NCBI RefSeq assembly: GCF_003034915.1
Contig: NZ_PZJX01000007.1
Location: 124,001 to 188,000 of the forward strand
Source of the DNA: Mesorhizobium helmanticense
Lineage (GTDB): Bacteria > Pseudomonadota > Alphaproteobacteria > Rhizobiales > Rhizobiaceae
Reading direction: 5' to 3'
Length of the DNA stretch: 64,000 nt
Shown: positions 43,039 through 52,577 of the stretch, one piece after another
Layout: the number at the start of each line of letters is the position of its first letter
Position numbering within the stretch: position 1 is the stretch's first letter
The notes under the pieces: model-generated
Told to the model about the DNA's origin: nothing
Database searches by the model: none
Seen by the model: the letters and a program-made list of their open reading frames with translations, nothing else
Translations under genes and position numbers: made by a program

Positions 43039-44280
43039 ATGAAAAAAGTGGTCTGCGTTCTGGCCTGGCTGCTCGCCATTGCGACAGCGACCGAGGCTGC
43101 GCCGATTCACCTCGAGCGCGGCGTTGGCGTGCATGAATGGCTCAACTGGTCGCCGGTAGGCAAAGATGGATCCTACAACTGGCCGCCCTACCGCAGCGAG
43201 CAGGAATGGCTGGCGGGACACAGGCCGCTCACCGATTGGCCGGGCGGCGACGAATTTGCGCGCATTCGATCGATGGGTTTCGACTTCATCCGGCTGAGCG
43301 TCGACCCCGGTCCTCTGCTTGCCAGCGAGGGCGCCAAACGACAGCAGGCGCTCGACATACTTGCCGCCGCGGTCGAGCGGGTAACATCGGCCGGCCTCAA
43401 GGTGGTCTTCGACCTGCATGGCGTCACTCAGGTTCCGGCCTATGGCATGGAGATGATCTATGGCGGCGCCGACAGCAAGGGTGTCGCCCACTATCGCGAC
43501 ATGGTCGTGGCGGTCGCCACTATGCTGGTCAAGATCGGCACCGACAAGGTAGCCCTCGAACCGTATAACGAGCCGGCATATTACCCCTGCGATTCGAGCG
43601 GAAGCGATGACTGGCAGCGGATCATGGCCGGCACGGTCCACGACATTCGCATGGTCAGCAGCGAACTCACCATCGTTGCGACCGGAGCCTGTGGCGGCAG
43701 CATTGCCGGATTGGTCAACCTCACCCCCAGCTTTGACGATCCGAACCTCTACTACAGCTTCCATATGTACGAGCCGCACAGTTTCACGCACCAGCGGTCT
43801 GACGAGGCGAACGCCTTTGCCTCGGGCCTTCCTTGGCCAGCCAGCAGCAGTACGCCCGAAGCGGTGAGCGAATTGCTCAAAATCCGCATGGAGGCGGCCG
43901 GCTTGAGCAAGGTCGAGCAGGTGATGAATATGACCACGGCCCAACAAGCGATCACCCGATATTTCGCGCAGGACTGGGGCCAGGGCCAACTCGAGGCGAG
44001 CTTCCGCCAGGCGCTCGATTGGGCTGAGGGACATGGCATTCCGGGCCGGCGGCTCTTCATGGGCGAATTCGGCGTCATCCTCATGTCTGCGGACGGTCGC
44101 ATGGGAGCACACGATGCCGACCGTCTGCGCTATCTCTCAGCAGTGCGCCGGGAGGCCGAACGCTTCGCGATCCCGTGGTCTGTCTGGGAATTCTCCAATC
44201 CCTATGGAATGACTCTCATCCTGCCCGATGGGCCGGCGGTCCCGGACCCGGAGATGCTGCAAGCGCTGGGCCTGCCGTAA
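43039..44280 (+). CDS. GH5-family secreted glycoside hydrolase (cellulase-like)
   Basis: A 413-residue secreted enzyme. The signal peptide ends TATEAAP. The catalytic residues fit GH5: acid/base Glu in PYNEPAYY and nucleophile Glu in FMGEFGVI, with WEFSNP near the end. It would cleave a beta-linked backbone, in this context probably the exopolysaccharide or a related glycan. The start at 43039 has GGAGAG in front and is preferred to 43021. It is 129 bp upstream of the asnB-like gene. Confidence 0.88.
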   Translation: MKKVVCVLAWLLAIATATEAAPIHLERGVGVHEWLNWSPVGKDGSYNWPPYRSEQEWLAGHRPLTDWPGGDEFARIRSMGFDFIRLSVDPGPLLASEGAKRQQALDILAAAVERVTSAGLKVVFDLHGVTQVPAYGMEMIYGGADSKGVAHYRDMVVAVATMLVKIGTDKVALEPYNEPAYYPCDSSGSDDWQRIMAGTVHDIRMVSSELTIVATGACGGSIAGLVNLTPSFDDPNLYYSFHMYEPHSFTHQRSDEANAFASGLPWPASSSTPEAVSELLKIRMEAAGLSKVEQVMNMTTAQQAITRYFAQDWGQGQLEASFRQALDWAEGHGIPGRRLFMGEFGVILMSADGRMGAHDADRLRYLSAVRREAERFAIPWSVWEFSNPYGMTLILPDGPAVPDPEMLQALGLP

Positions 44281-44409
44281 CCTCGCTTCGCGGGCCAAGT
44301 TTGGCTTCAATCCCCTGGCGGTTCCTAACGATCCGGCCTGTCAGCCACCAAGTGTTTAATACATTCGGTGTTAATGGCGTCGTGAATACGCGTATCCGGG
44401 GGAGAGACG

Positions 44410-46299
44410 ATGTGTGGAATTGCCGGTTGGATCGGGCAGAGAGTTGAGAATCCACAAGACCGCGCTGCCAGAATGTCAATCGCATTGCGGCATCGCGGTC
44501 CCGATGCTGAAGGCATCGAGCTCCTGGACTTGGACAACGGCGAAGATCAATTGGCATTGGTGCATCGCCGCCTGGCGATTATTGACCTGAACACCGATTC
44601 AAATCAGCCCATGCAGATCGAGGACGGCCGCCTCAGAATCATTTTCAACGGCGAAATATACAACTACATCGAGCTGCGCCAGGAATTGATCGGCCTCGGT
44701 CATCGTTTTCGAACGCGCTCCGATACCGAGGTGCTGCTCAGAGCCTATGATCAGTGGCGCCTGTCCATGTTTGATCGATTGAGCGGCATGTTTGCTTTTG
44801 CGATGTGGGACGCTCAAAGCCAGGAACTGATCCTCGGCCGCGACCCCTTCGGCGAAAAGCCGCTTTACCTCATGCAAAGCGAGAAATTGCTGTCGTTTGC
44901 CTCGGAGATCAACGCGTTGCTGTCGTCGCAGCCAGACGCGCAGCAACTCGATCTGGGCGCCGTGCACGACTATCTGAAGTGGCGTTATGTGCCGGGGCCG
45001 AGCACGCTGTTCAAGCAAATCCGCAAACTCAACCCCGGAAGCTACGCTGTCTGGTCGCAAGGGACAGTCACGGAAACGCGCTATTATACACCGCCCGATC
45101 AAGTGGATCGGACCGAGAATATCGACCAAAAAACCGCCAGGCGAAAATTTCTGGAACTGCTCGACCATTCCGTCGAGATCAGGATGCGCAGCGATGCACC
45201 CTTCGGCGTCTTTCTCTCCGGGGGGCTCGACTCCTCGGCAATCGTGGCCCTGATGACAAGGCACAGCGACAAGCCCATTCGTACATTTTCGGTCGGGTTC
45301 AACGAAGCGGCCTATAGCGAACTTCCTGTCGCCCGGCGTGTCGCCGAGCATTTCAGGACCGATCACTGCGAGCTCGTCATCGAGGCCGACGACCTGATGG
45401 ACTACCTGCCAAAGATGGTGCGCCATCGGGGTGCACCCGTTTCGCAAAGTACGGACATCCCGATCTATCTCATGTCGGAGCGGGCCTCGCAGGACGTCAA
45501 GATGGTGCTCACAGGGGAAGGGGCCGACGAAATTCTCGGCGGCTATCCCAAGCATCGCGCGGAGACGCTGGCTGGACTCTACCGGTCGCTTGTTCCGGCG
45601 CTCCTCCATGACAATCTTATCGCCCCCTTGATACGCGCCATGCCTGGCGCATCGGCCAAGTTCAATACATTTGCGCGAAGCGCGGGTGAAAGGGACTTTG
45701 CCGCCCGGATGATCTCCTGGTTTGGAGCTTTGACAGCACGCGAACACGATCGCCTTATCGGCGCGTCCGCCAATTTCAGCAAGGAACGCAACAACTTCCC
45801 GTTCTCCTCGAGCGCGCAGGCGTCCCATCTTCGCCGCGTGCTGTTTTTCGATCAGACGTCGTGGTTGCCCGACAATCTCCTGGAACGAGGCGACCGGATG
45901 ATGATGGCCGGTTCAATCGAAGGAAGAATGCCTTTCCTCGATCGCGATCTGGTTGCCTTTGTCAGTTCGTTGCCCGATCGCTACAGACTGGGCCGGCGGC
46001 ACAGCAAGCAGATCTTGCGCGACAGCATGGCCGACATGCTTCCCGAGGGAATTCTCCATCGCCGCAAAATCGGCTTCAAGGTCCCTGTCGCCGAATGGTT
46101 TCGCGGGTCGATGAGGAACTACGTGCACGACCATCTCTGCTCCTCCCATTCCGTCATCCGTGGCTATTTGAGTGCCAAGGAGCTGGACCGGATTGTCTCG
46201 GAACACGTCAAGGGCGCCGCGGACCACGAAAAGCTGATATGGGCGCTGTTGAACTTGGAGATATTCCACCGCGAATTCGAGCTTGGAGCGCCGCAGTGA
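44410..46299 (+). CDS. asnB: Asparagine-synthase-like glutamine amidotransferase
   Basis: A 629-residue two-domain enzyme. The N-terminal Ntn glutaminase domain has the catalytic Cys2 (MCGIAGW) and FNGEIYNYIEL; the synthetase domain has the PP-loop FLSGGLDSSAIVAL, TGEGADEILGGYPKH and the later EGRMPFLDRDLV motif. In polysaccharide loci such enzymes amidate uronic acids or amino-sugar acids, which would suit the ManNAcA formed by WecBC. A role in general asparagine synthesis is less likely. GGGGGAGA precedes the ATG. Confidence 0.9.
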   Translation: MCGIAGWIGQRVENPQDRAARMSIALRHRGPDAEGIELLDLDNGEDQLALVHRRLAIIDLNTDSNQPMQIEDGRLRIIFNGEIYNYIELRQELIGLGHRFRTRSDTEVLLRAYDQWRLSMFDRLSGMFAFAMWDAQSQELILGRDPFGEKPLYLMQSEKLLSFASEINALLSSQPDAQQLDLGAVHDYLKWRYVPGPSTLFKQIRKLNPGSYAVWSQGTVTETRYYTPPDQVDRTENIDQKTARRKFLELLDHSVEIRMRSDAPFGVFLSGGLDSSAIVALMTRHSDKPIRTFSVGFNEAAYSELPVARRVAEHFRTDHCELVIEADDLMDYLPKMVRHRGAPVSQSTDIPIYLMSERASQDVKMVLTGEGADEILGGYPKHRAETLAGLYRSLVPALLHDNLIAPLIRAMPGASAKFNTFARSAGERDFAARMISWFGALTAREHDRLIGASANFSKERNNFPFSSSAQASHLRRVLFFDQTSWLPDNLLERGDRMMMAGSIEGRMPFLDRDLVAFVSSLPDRYRLGRRHSKQILRDSMADMLPEGILHRRKIGFKVPVAEWFRGSMRNYVHDHLCSSHSVIRGYLSAKELDRIVSEHVKGAADHEKLIWALLNLEIFHREFELGAPQ

Positions 46300-46315
46300 C
46301 GCCATAGGGTCAGCG

Positions 46316-47437
46316 TCAGCGCTTGACCGATTGGACGGTCTTCGACGCGGCCGACCTCCAGACATCGCAGATCGCGTTGACAAATGGTGCGAGATCGAGC
46401 CGCTCCCGATGCACCGCCATGGCGCCGGCGCCCAGGCGCTCGCGCAAGGTCTTGTCGTCGACCAGCCGTGTCAGCGCCTTGGTCAACGCCGCGACGTCGC
46501 CGGGCGGCACCAGCAACCCGGATTGCTCATTGGTGACGATATCCTCCACGGCGCCGACAGGCGTCGTCACCACCGCGAGACCGGCGGCCATCCCTTCGAT
46601 GACCGAGACCGGCAGGTTTTCGGCAAAGGAGGGCAACACCAGAATATCGGCCGAAGCGATCAGCGACGCGACCTCATTGGGCCCGACCCATCCGGGAAAG
46701 GCGACGCGCTCGGCCAAGCCCAGTTCGGCCGATCTCGTTCGTGCCGTCTCGACTTCACCATCGCCGGCGATCGTGGCGCGCCAGCCCTTGATGGCCTTCA
46801 TGCGGTGCAGCGCATCGCACAATTGCGGCACGCCCTTGCGATCGCCGATACGGCCCAGGAACAGGATGTGAACGCTGTCTCCGCCGCCGACATGCGCCAG
46901 GGATGGAACTTCAGTGGCATTGGGCACGATCACGATGTTGTCGGCAGCGCCTGGCGCCCGGCTTGCGATGAAGTCGCGCCAGATGCGGCCGAGAACCACA
47001 ACGCGGCTGGCATGCTCGAACATCTGCCGGATGCGGTGGCTGATAAAGCTGCGGTCTTCATGCCAGAACGTCTGGTACTCCGCTCCATGCAGATGCAGCA
47101 CATAGGGAATGCCGAGCAGCCGCGCGCATTTGGCAATCACCAGTTTGCGGTAGGTGCTGCCATATCCCGACAGGTTGATGTGGACGACATCGGCATGCCC
47201 GGCGATGCGTGCGGCCAGCATCCGCAGGCAAAAGCCGGTCATATAGAAGATCGACAAAGCGACCGGGCCCGAACCGCGGCTGGGAAGGAAACGGGCGTCG
47301 ATATCGGGGCTCGCCCGCCGTTTGAGCCCGTGATTGAGCGTGGCCATGATGCGGTCGATGCCGCCCTGCCCCGAAACGCCCGAGGGCGTCGCGACCAGGA
47401 CATGTACTTTTCGATTGTGAATGAGACGCTGGAGCAT
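46316..47437 (-). CDS. GT4-family glycosyltransferase
   Basis: A 373-residue GT-B transferase. The N-terminal VLVATPSGVSGQGGIDRIMATL loop and the C-terminal donor site with LFLGRIGDRKGVPQL and LPSFAENLPVSVIEGMAAGLAVVTT are typical. It converges with asnB and is divergent from the flippase gene. The sugar specificity is unknown. Confidence 0.9.
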   Translation of the reverse strand: MLQRLIHNRKVHVLVATPSGVSGQGGIDRIMATLNHGLKRRASPDIDARFLPSRGSGPVALSIFYMTGFCLRMLAARIAGHADVVHINLSGYGSTYRKLVIAKCARLLGIPYVLHLHGAEYQTFWHEDRSFISHRIRQMFEHASRVVVLGRIWRDFIASRAPGAADNIVIVPNATEVPSLAHVGGGDSVHILFLGRIGDRKGVPQLCDALHRMKAIKGWRATIAGDGEVETARTRSAELGLAERVAFPGWVGPNEVASLIASADILVLPSFAENLPVSVIEGMAAGLAVVTTPVGAVEDIVTNEQSGLLVPPGDVAALTKALTRLVDDKTLRERLGAGAMAVHRERLDLAPFVNAICDVWRSAASKTVQSVKR

Positions 47438-47608
47438 GACGGTGTTTCGGATAGCACAAGCCGCGTAACTGGAAAGCTAAGGTTCCCCATAAGGTTTACG
47501 ACAAATCTCTTGTCTCAAACTGAATCTGTTCACCCTTCGCCGTCATCGCGCTGGCTTTTCCGCCGGTCGACAGTTAATCGAAGCTGAATTACCCAGGGAC
47601 GTCCCCCT

Positions 47609-49048
47609 TTGCTGCTCCGCTCCACGCTCATCTATGCTCCGGCGATCTTGCTGACGCGTATCTCCGCGCTGCTCTTGCTGGTCATCGTGACGCGTCTGAT
47701 CGACCAGACCGAGTACGGCCTGCTGACCCTGGTGGTGACCGTCGGCGAAATGACCGACATTGCCGTCACCAACTGGCTGCGCATCGCCTTGCTCAGGCTT
47801 GGCGGCAAGGGCGATGTCAGCCGTGGCAGCCTGATGCTGGCCGGACGGGTGCTGCTTGCCTCCACGACGCTGGCGCTAGTTGTATCCGTGGTCGCCTCGG
47901 CACTGATCGTACCGGAGCGCTGGGTCGAGTTTTCGATCGCCGTCGGCAGCTATCTCATTGCCGGCGCCGTCGGCCGCTTCGCGTTGACGGTACTGCAGAT
48001 GCAGCAGCGTCATTCGGTCTATTCGATGCTGGAATTCCTGCGCGCGGTGCTGCAGCTCGCGCTGCCGATCTGCGCCATCGTCCTGTTCCAGGATTCCTTT
48101 CTGACGGTTTCGCTTGGCACGAGCCTCGGCGTTTTGATTGCCGGTATCGTGGCGGGCATCATGGCGTCCCGGCGCGTCGTTACCGGCCCGCCGCGCTTCA
48201 CCCAGAAGGAGTTCTTCGCTCTCGGCGTGCCCCTGGTCATCATGGCGCTGGTGGGCTTCGGCCTCAACAGCGCGGAGCGCTTGTTCCTCAAGGTCTATTA
48301 CGATGCTAGCGCCGTGGCCATCTTCGCCGCGGCCTATGCGTTGGCTCGCCAACCGATCGATATGGTCGCCAATGCCATCAACATGGGCGCCTTCCCCGAA
48401 GTTGTCAGCCGGTTCGATGAGGAAGGGCCCGCGGCTTCGGGCCGGCTGCTGTCGCAATTGATGGCTTTGATGGTCCGCCTTTGCCTGCCGATTGCAGCAA
48501 TGCTGATCGCGCTCAGCAACGATATCACGCAGCTCATGCTGCCCGCCCAGTACCACGGGCGCTTCGGCCTGCTGTTTCCGATCATTGCCTTCAGCGTGCT
48601 GTGCGCCAACCTCACGAGCTTTGTCTACGGCGTCGTGGTGCACGCGCACAAGCGGCCGTGGCTGCTGATCATCGCCAACGCTTTCGGCTCGACAGCGACC
48701 ATTGGACTGTCTTTGCTGTTGATCCCACGGATGGCGGAGGTCGGCGCCGCTTTGGCGCTGGCAGGCGGATCGCTGGTGGGTCTGGCAGCCTGCATCGTCA
48801 TCAGTGAGCGGCTCACGCCAGTGCCGGTGCCATGGCGCGACATCGGCGTCTCAGTCGTCATATCGTTTGCCACCGGGCTGGCCGCGAGCATTGCCAGCGC
48901 TTTGCTCGCCGATGTGCCGACGATCTTCTCGCTTGTCGGGGGCGGCACTGCTGGCGCGGTGGTTTTCTTTGGGCTGACCTGGCTGTTCCACCCTGCGGCC
49001 ACGATGCAATTCGTCGGCAAGCTCCGGGCGCGGCTACGGACCGCATAG
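47609..49048 (+). CDS. Wzx-type oligosaccharide flippase
   Basis: A 479-residue membrane protein with about 12-14 segments and the MATE/Wzx beginning IYAPAILLTRISALLLLVIVTRLIDQTEYGLLTL. It would move the undecaprenyl-linked repeat across the inner membrane. It starts at a TTG with AGGGACG in front. Polysaccharide context supports the call. Confidence 0.85.
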   Translation: MLLRSTLIYAPAILLTRISALLLLVIVTRLIDQTEYGLLTLVVTVGEMTDIAVTNWLRIALLRLGGKGDVSRGSLMLAGRVLLASTTLALVVSVVASALIVPERWVEFSIAVGSYLIAGAVGRFALTVLQMQQRHSVYSMLEFLRAVLQLALPICAIVLFQDSFLTVSLGTSLGVLIAGIVAGIMASRRVVTGPPRFTQKEFFALGVPLVIMALVGFGLNSAERLFLKVYYDASAVAIFAAAYALARQPIDMVANAINMGAFPEVVSRFDEEGPAASGRLLSQLMALMVRLCLPIAAMLIALSNDITQLMLPAQYHGRFGLLFPIIAFSVLCANLTSFVYGVVVHAHKRPWLLIIANAFGSTATIGLSLLLIPRMAEVGAALALAGGSLVGLAACIVISERLTPVPVPWRDIGVSVVISFATGLAASIASALLADVPTIFSLVGGGTAGAVVFFGLTWLFHPAATMQFVGKLRARLRTA

Positions 49049-49112
49049 ACCGCGACGGCGCCAGCGCCGAGCGGTTCCGCCTTTGAGGCCGGTCAGCAGC
49101 CCAACGCGGAAT

Positions 49113-49916
49113 TTATGAGTTGACGTTCCGGCGCCGCTGACGGTTCCAAAATTCCTGAAACAGCAGCCCTGCATAGGCGGTGTTGGTATCGTAGTAGCGG
49201 CGCCACAGGCGGCGTGGCTCCTGTGCAACGCGAAACAACCACTCCAGACCGGCCGCCTGGATCAGTTTCGGCGCCCGCGCGACCTTGCCGCCATAGACGT
49301 CGAAACTGCCGCCCACACCCATGACGAAACTCGGAGCGAGTTCGTTGCGATAGCGCTTGAGAAAGCGTTCCTTGCGCGGCGTCGGCATCGCCACCAACAG
49401 GCAATCGGCGTCAGAGCTATTGATCGCCTCGACGACAGCGGCCTCGTCTTCAGGCCTGAAATAGCCATTGCGCATGCCGGCGACAACGAGGTTCGGATGA
49501 TCCTTGGCAAGTCGCTTTGCAACGGCATCGAGAACGTGCTGTTCGGCGCCCAGGAGGTAAGGTCTGTAGCCACGCTTCGCGCAGAGGTCGAGCAGATTGA
49601 TCATGATGTCGACGCCGGCGACCCGCTCAGGAAACTCGACGCCGCAAAGACGCGCGCCCCAAAGCACGCCGATGCCGTCTACGTTGATAACATCCGCCGT
49701 CGCAACATCCTCTTGCAATTCGGCATTCTTGCGCATGTTCACCAGCTTGGCGACATTCACCACCACATGATGCAGCGGCCGCCGCAGGGTCATCGCCTCA
49801 TCGGCGATTGCCAGCGTCTCGGCCATGGTCAGAGCATGGAGCGGAGCGCCAAGGAACTCCCGGCGCCGTGACGCCAACAGGGAATGCTGCGCCCATGCGG
49901 AGTCGTGCGCATTCAT
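49113..49916 (-). CDS. WecG/TagA/CpsF-family glycosyltransferase
   Basis: A 267-residue GT26 transferase. Diagnostic segments are HHVVVNVAKLVNMRKN, DGIGVLWGARLCG, GVDIM and LVAMPTPRKERFLKRY. WecG of E. coli transfers ManNAcA to the lipid-linked sugar, and wecB/wecC lie just upstream in the same direction, so the same donor is likely here. It overlaps wecC by 4 bp. Confidence 0.9.
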   Translation of the reverse strand: MNAHDSAWAQHSLLASRRREFLGAPLHALTMAETLAIADEAMTLRRPLHHVVVNVAKLVNMRKNAELQEDVATADVINVDGIGVLWGARLCGVEFPERVAGVDIMINLLDLCAKRGYRPYLLGAEQHVLDAVAKRLAKDHPNLVVAGMRNGYFRPEDEAAVVEAINSSDADCLLVAMPTPRKERFLKRYRNELAPSFVMGVGGSFDVYGGKVARAPKLIQAAGLEWLFRVAQEPRRLWRRYYDTNTAYAGLLFQEFWNRQRRRNVNS

Positions 49917-51250
49917 GCTGCCTCATCCCTGCTTGCTGGGAGTGCCCGGCGTTCGACCTGTGCTTTCTTCCCCTCGATGCGGGCGTCGGGCTTGCGTGCC
50001 TTGCGCCATGTCCACAGACCCCTTGTGTCGACGAGCTTCTTGTCCTTGAGGGCCTCGGGGTCGACAAAATTGAACTGCCGATGATCGACCAGAAGGACGA
50101 CGATATCGCATTTGTCGATGGCGGAGAGTGCGTCGGTAAAGACGATGCCCCTGCCCTCCAGCTCATGCGGCAGCGCATGGGCATTGGGTTCAGCCGCGAC
50201 GATCTTCAAATTGGGGATATCGGACAGAAGCTTCACCACTTCGACAGCCGGGCTCTCGCGCATATCGTCGATGTTGGGTTTGAAGCTGAGGCCCAGGCAA
50301 GCGATCGTCTGCTTGCGGGAAGGGTCGAGCAAAGCCTGGATGTCCCTGACCACCGACATGGGGCGCTCGGAGTTGATCCGGCGCGCTGAAGCTATCAGCC
50401 GCGTGCTGTTGGGCGCCGCGTCGATGATAAAATACGGATCGACCGCGATACAATGACCGCCGACGCCCGGGCTCGGCTGGAGGATGTTGACGCGCGGATG
50501 CCGGTTGGCAAGATCGATCACCTCCCAGACGTTGAGCGACAGATCCTGACATACTGCCGCAAGCTCATTGGCGAAGGCGATATTGACGTCGCGAAATGCG
50601 TTCTCGGTCAGCTTCACCAGTTCGGCGCTTTCGGCCTGGGTCATGAACAGGTCGCCGGCAACGAAGGTTGAATAAAGGGTCGCGGTCCGTTCGGACGATT
50701 TGCGGGACAGTCCACCGATCGAACGATCGTTGTTGATCAGCTCGGTCAGCACCTTTCCCGGCAACACGCGCTCCGGCGAATAGGCGACCAGGACATCGGC
50801 CTCCTCGCCATGCGCTAGAGGAAACTTGAGATCGGGCCGCAACTCGGCAAGCAGCCCGGTCATGATGCGCGTCGTGCCGACCGGCGATGTCGATTCCAGC
50901 ACCACAAGGTCTCCCCGCTTCAACACCGGGGCGATGCTTCTTGCCGCCGCAAGCACGTAGCTCACATCCGGCCTGTGGTCTTCGGTCATCGGCGTCGGCA
51001 CGGCGATGATATGGGCATCCGCCGGCTGCGGCGTGTTGAATGCTTTGAGCTTGCCGTTGGCGACGACCTTCTGGATCAGGCCGTCGAGGTCCGGCTCGAC
51101 GATATGGATTTCACCGCGGTTGACCTTCTCGACCACCGCCTCGTTGACGTCGACGCCGATCACGTCGAGCCCGCGACTGGCGAAAATGGCGCAGGTCGGC
51201 AGGCCGATATAGCCCATGCCGATAACGGAAACGGTCTTGATGTCAGCCAT
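49913..51250 (-). CDS. wecC: UDP-N-acetyl-D-mannosamine dehydrogenase
   Basis: A 445-residue enzyme that oxidises UDP-ManNAc to UDP-ManNAcA with NAD+. The Rossmann motif is VIGMGYIGLPTC, and the catalytic Cys lies in GVGGHCIAVDPYF. UDPGP_MGDP_dh family domains are in order. The start at 51250 is chosen because the longer reading from 51442 lies within wecB. It overlaps the wecB stop by 8 bp. Confidence 0.93.
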   Translation of the reverse strand: MADIKTVSVIGMGYIGLPTCAIFASRGLDVIGVDVNEAVVEKVNRGEIHIVEPDLDGLIQKVVANGKLKAFNTPQPADAHIIAVPTPMTEDHRPDVSYVLAAARSIAPVLKRGDLVVLESTSPVGTTRIMTGLLAELRPDLKFPLAHGEEADVLVAYSPERVLPGKVLTELINNDRSIGGLSRKSSERTATLYSTFVAGDLFMTQAESAELVKLTENAFRDVNIAFANELAAVCQDLSLNVWEVIDLANRHPRVNILQPSPGVGGHCIAVDPYFIIDAAPNSTRLIASARRINSERPMSVVRDIQALLDPSRKQTIACLGLSFKPNIDDMRESPAVEVVKLLSDIPNLKIVAAEPNAHALPHELEGRGIVFTDALSAIDKCDIVVLLVDHRQFNFVDPEALKDKKLVDTRGLWTWRKARKPDARIEGKKAQVERRALPASRDEAA

Positions 51251-52397
51251 GATGCAGCAATTCCTCAACGATCCGGTTACTGGCCCGGCCATCGCCATAT
51301 GGGTTGTGTCGTTCCGCCATGCCGCGATAGGCCGCCTGGTCATCAAGCAGGCTATTGGCATTGGACAGGATTTTTTCGATATCGGTGCCGACGAGACGCG
51401 CGGTGCCCGCCACAATCCCCTCGGGCCGCTCGGTGTTCTCACGCATCACCAGCACCGGCTTGCCGAGCGAGGGCGCCTCCTCCTGCACGCCGCCGCTGTC
51501 GGTCAGTACCAGATAGCTCTGCTTCTGCAGGTACAGGAACGGCAGATAGTCCTGCGGGTCGACGAGATGGATGTTCGGCACGCCTTCCAATTCCCTGTTG
51601 ACCACCGAGCGCACATTGGGGTTGGGATGGACGGGGTAGACGATCTGCACGTCCCCGCGTACCGCCAGCCCCTTCAATGCCGCACAGATGCGGTGGATGC
51701 CGCCGTCGAAATTTTCACGGCGATGACCGGTGACCAGGATCATTCTCTTGGCGGGATCGAGGAAGGGAAACCGGGCGGCGAGCCCGGCGCTCATCAGCCT
51801 GTCGGCGTCGATCGCGCTGGAAAAATGCAGCAGCGTGTCGATCACCGTGTTGCCGGTCACGAAGATGGTGTTCTCGGCCTTTCCTTCGGCGATGAGGTTG
51901 TCGCGCGCCTGATCGGTCGGCGCGAAATGCCAGGTCGCGATATTGCCGGCGATCTTGCGGTTCAGTTCCTCCGGAAAGGGAGAGTTGATATCGTGGCTGC
52001 GCAAGCCCGCTTCGACATGGGCGACCGGAATGCGCTTGTAGAAGGCAGCCAGAGCGGCGGCCATCGCCGTCGTCGTGTCGCCCTGTACGAGGACGATATC
52101 GGGCTTCGCCTTCTCCAGCACTTCGGCCATGCCCAGGAGCACGCGCGAGGTCACGTCGAACAGCGTCTGGCCTGGCTGCATGATGTTGAGGTCGTAATGC
52201 ACCGGCAGGCCTGTCAGCTCGATCACCTGGTCGACCATCTCGCGGTGCTGGGCGGTGATGCATGTTTCGGTGACGAAACCTGGATGGGCAAGTGCCGCAC
52301 GCACCACCGGAAAGCACTTGAGCGCCTCCGGCCGCGTGCCGAATACGATCAGCAGTTTCTGCCTGGAAGGCAGTTTTGGATGCGAAAGGACGTTCAT
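51243..52397 (-). CDS. wecB: UDP-GlcNAc 2-epimerase
   Basis: A 384-residue non-hydrolysing epimerase that turns UDP-GlcNAc into UDP-ManNAc. Typical motifs: LIVFGTRPEALKCFPV, VQGDTTTAMAAALAAFYKRIPVAHVEAGLRS, FPEELNRK and SYLVLTDSGGVQEEAPSLGKPVLVMRENTERPE. It is followed directly by wecC. Confidence 0.95.
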   Translation of the reverse strand: MNVLSHPKLPSRQKLLIVFGTRPEALKCFPVVRAALAHPGFVTETCITAQHREMVDQVIELTGLPVHYDLNIMQPGQTLFDVTSRVLLGMAEVLEKAKPDIVLVQGDTTTAMAAALAAFYKRIPVAHVEAGLRSHDINSPFPEELNRKIAGNIATWHFAPTDQARDNLIAEGKAENTIFVTGNTVIDTLLHFSSAIDADRLMSAGLAARFPFLDPAKRMILVTGHRRENFDGGIHRICAALKGLAVRGDVQIVYPVHPNPNVRSVVNRELEGVPNIHLVDPQDYLPFLYLQKQSYLVLTDSGGVQEEAPSLGKPVLVMRENTERPEGIVAGTARLVGTDIEKILSNANSLLDDQAAYRGMAERHNPYGDGRASNRIVEELLHHG

Positions 52398-52577
52398 TGC
52401 TGATGCTGATCCTGGGCGGCTGCAAGACCCTTAATAGCGGCAGAAAGCGGCTTCGTGGTGCCAAATCTTAATATATGATTAACAGCCAAGACCCTCTTAT
52501 TCTCCCCTGATAAGCCTTTTGAAAGTCTAGGCAGATAGGTAGTCTACGAGGACAGTCTTGAAAAAGAACATATTCGA

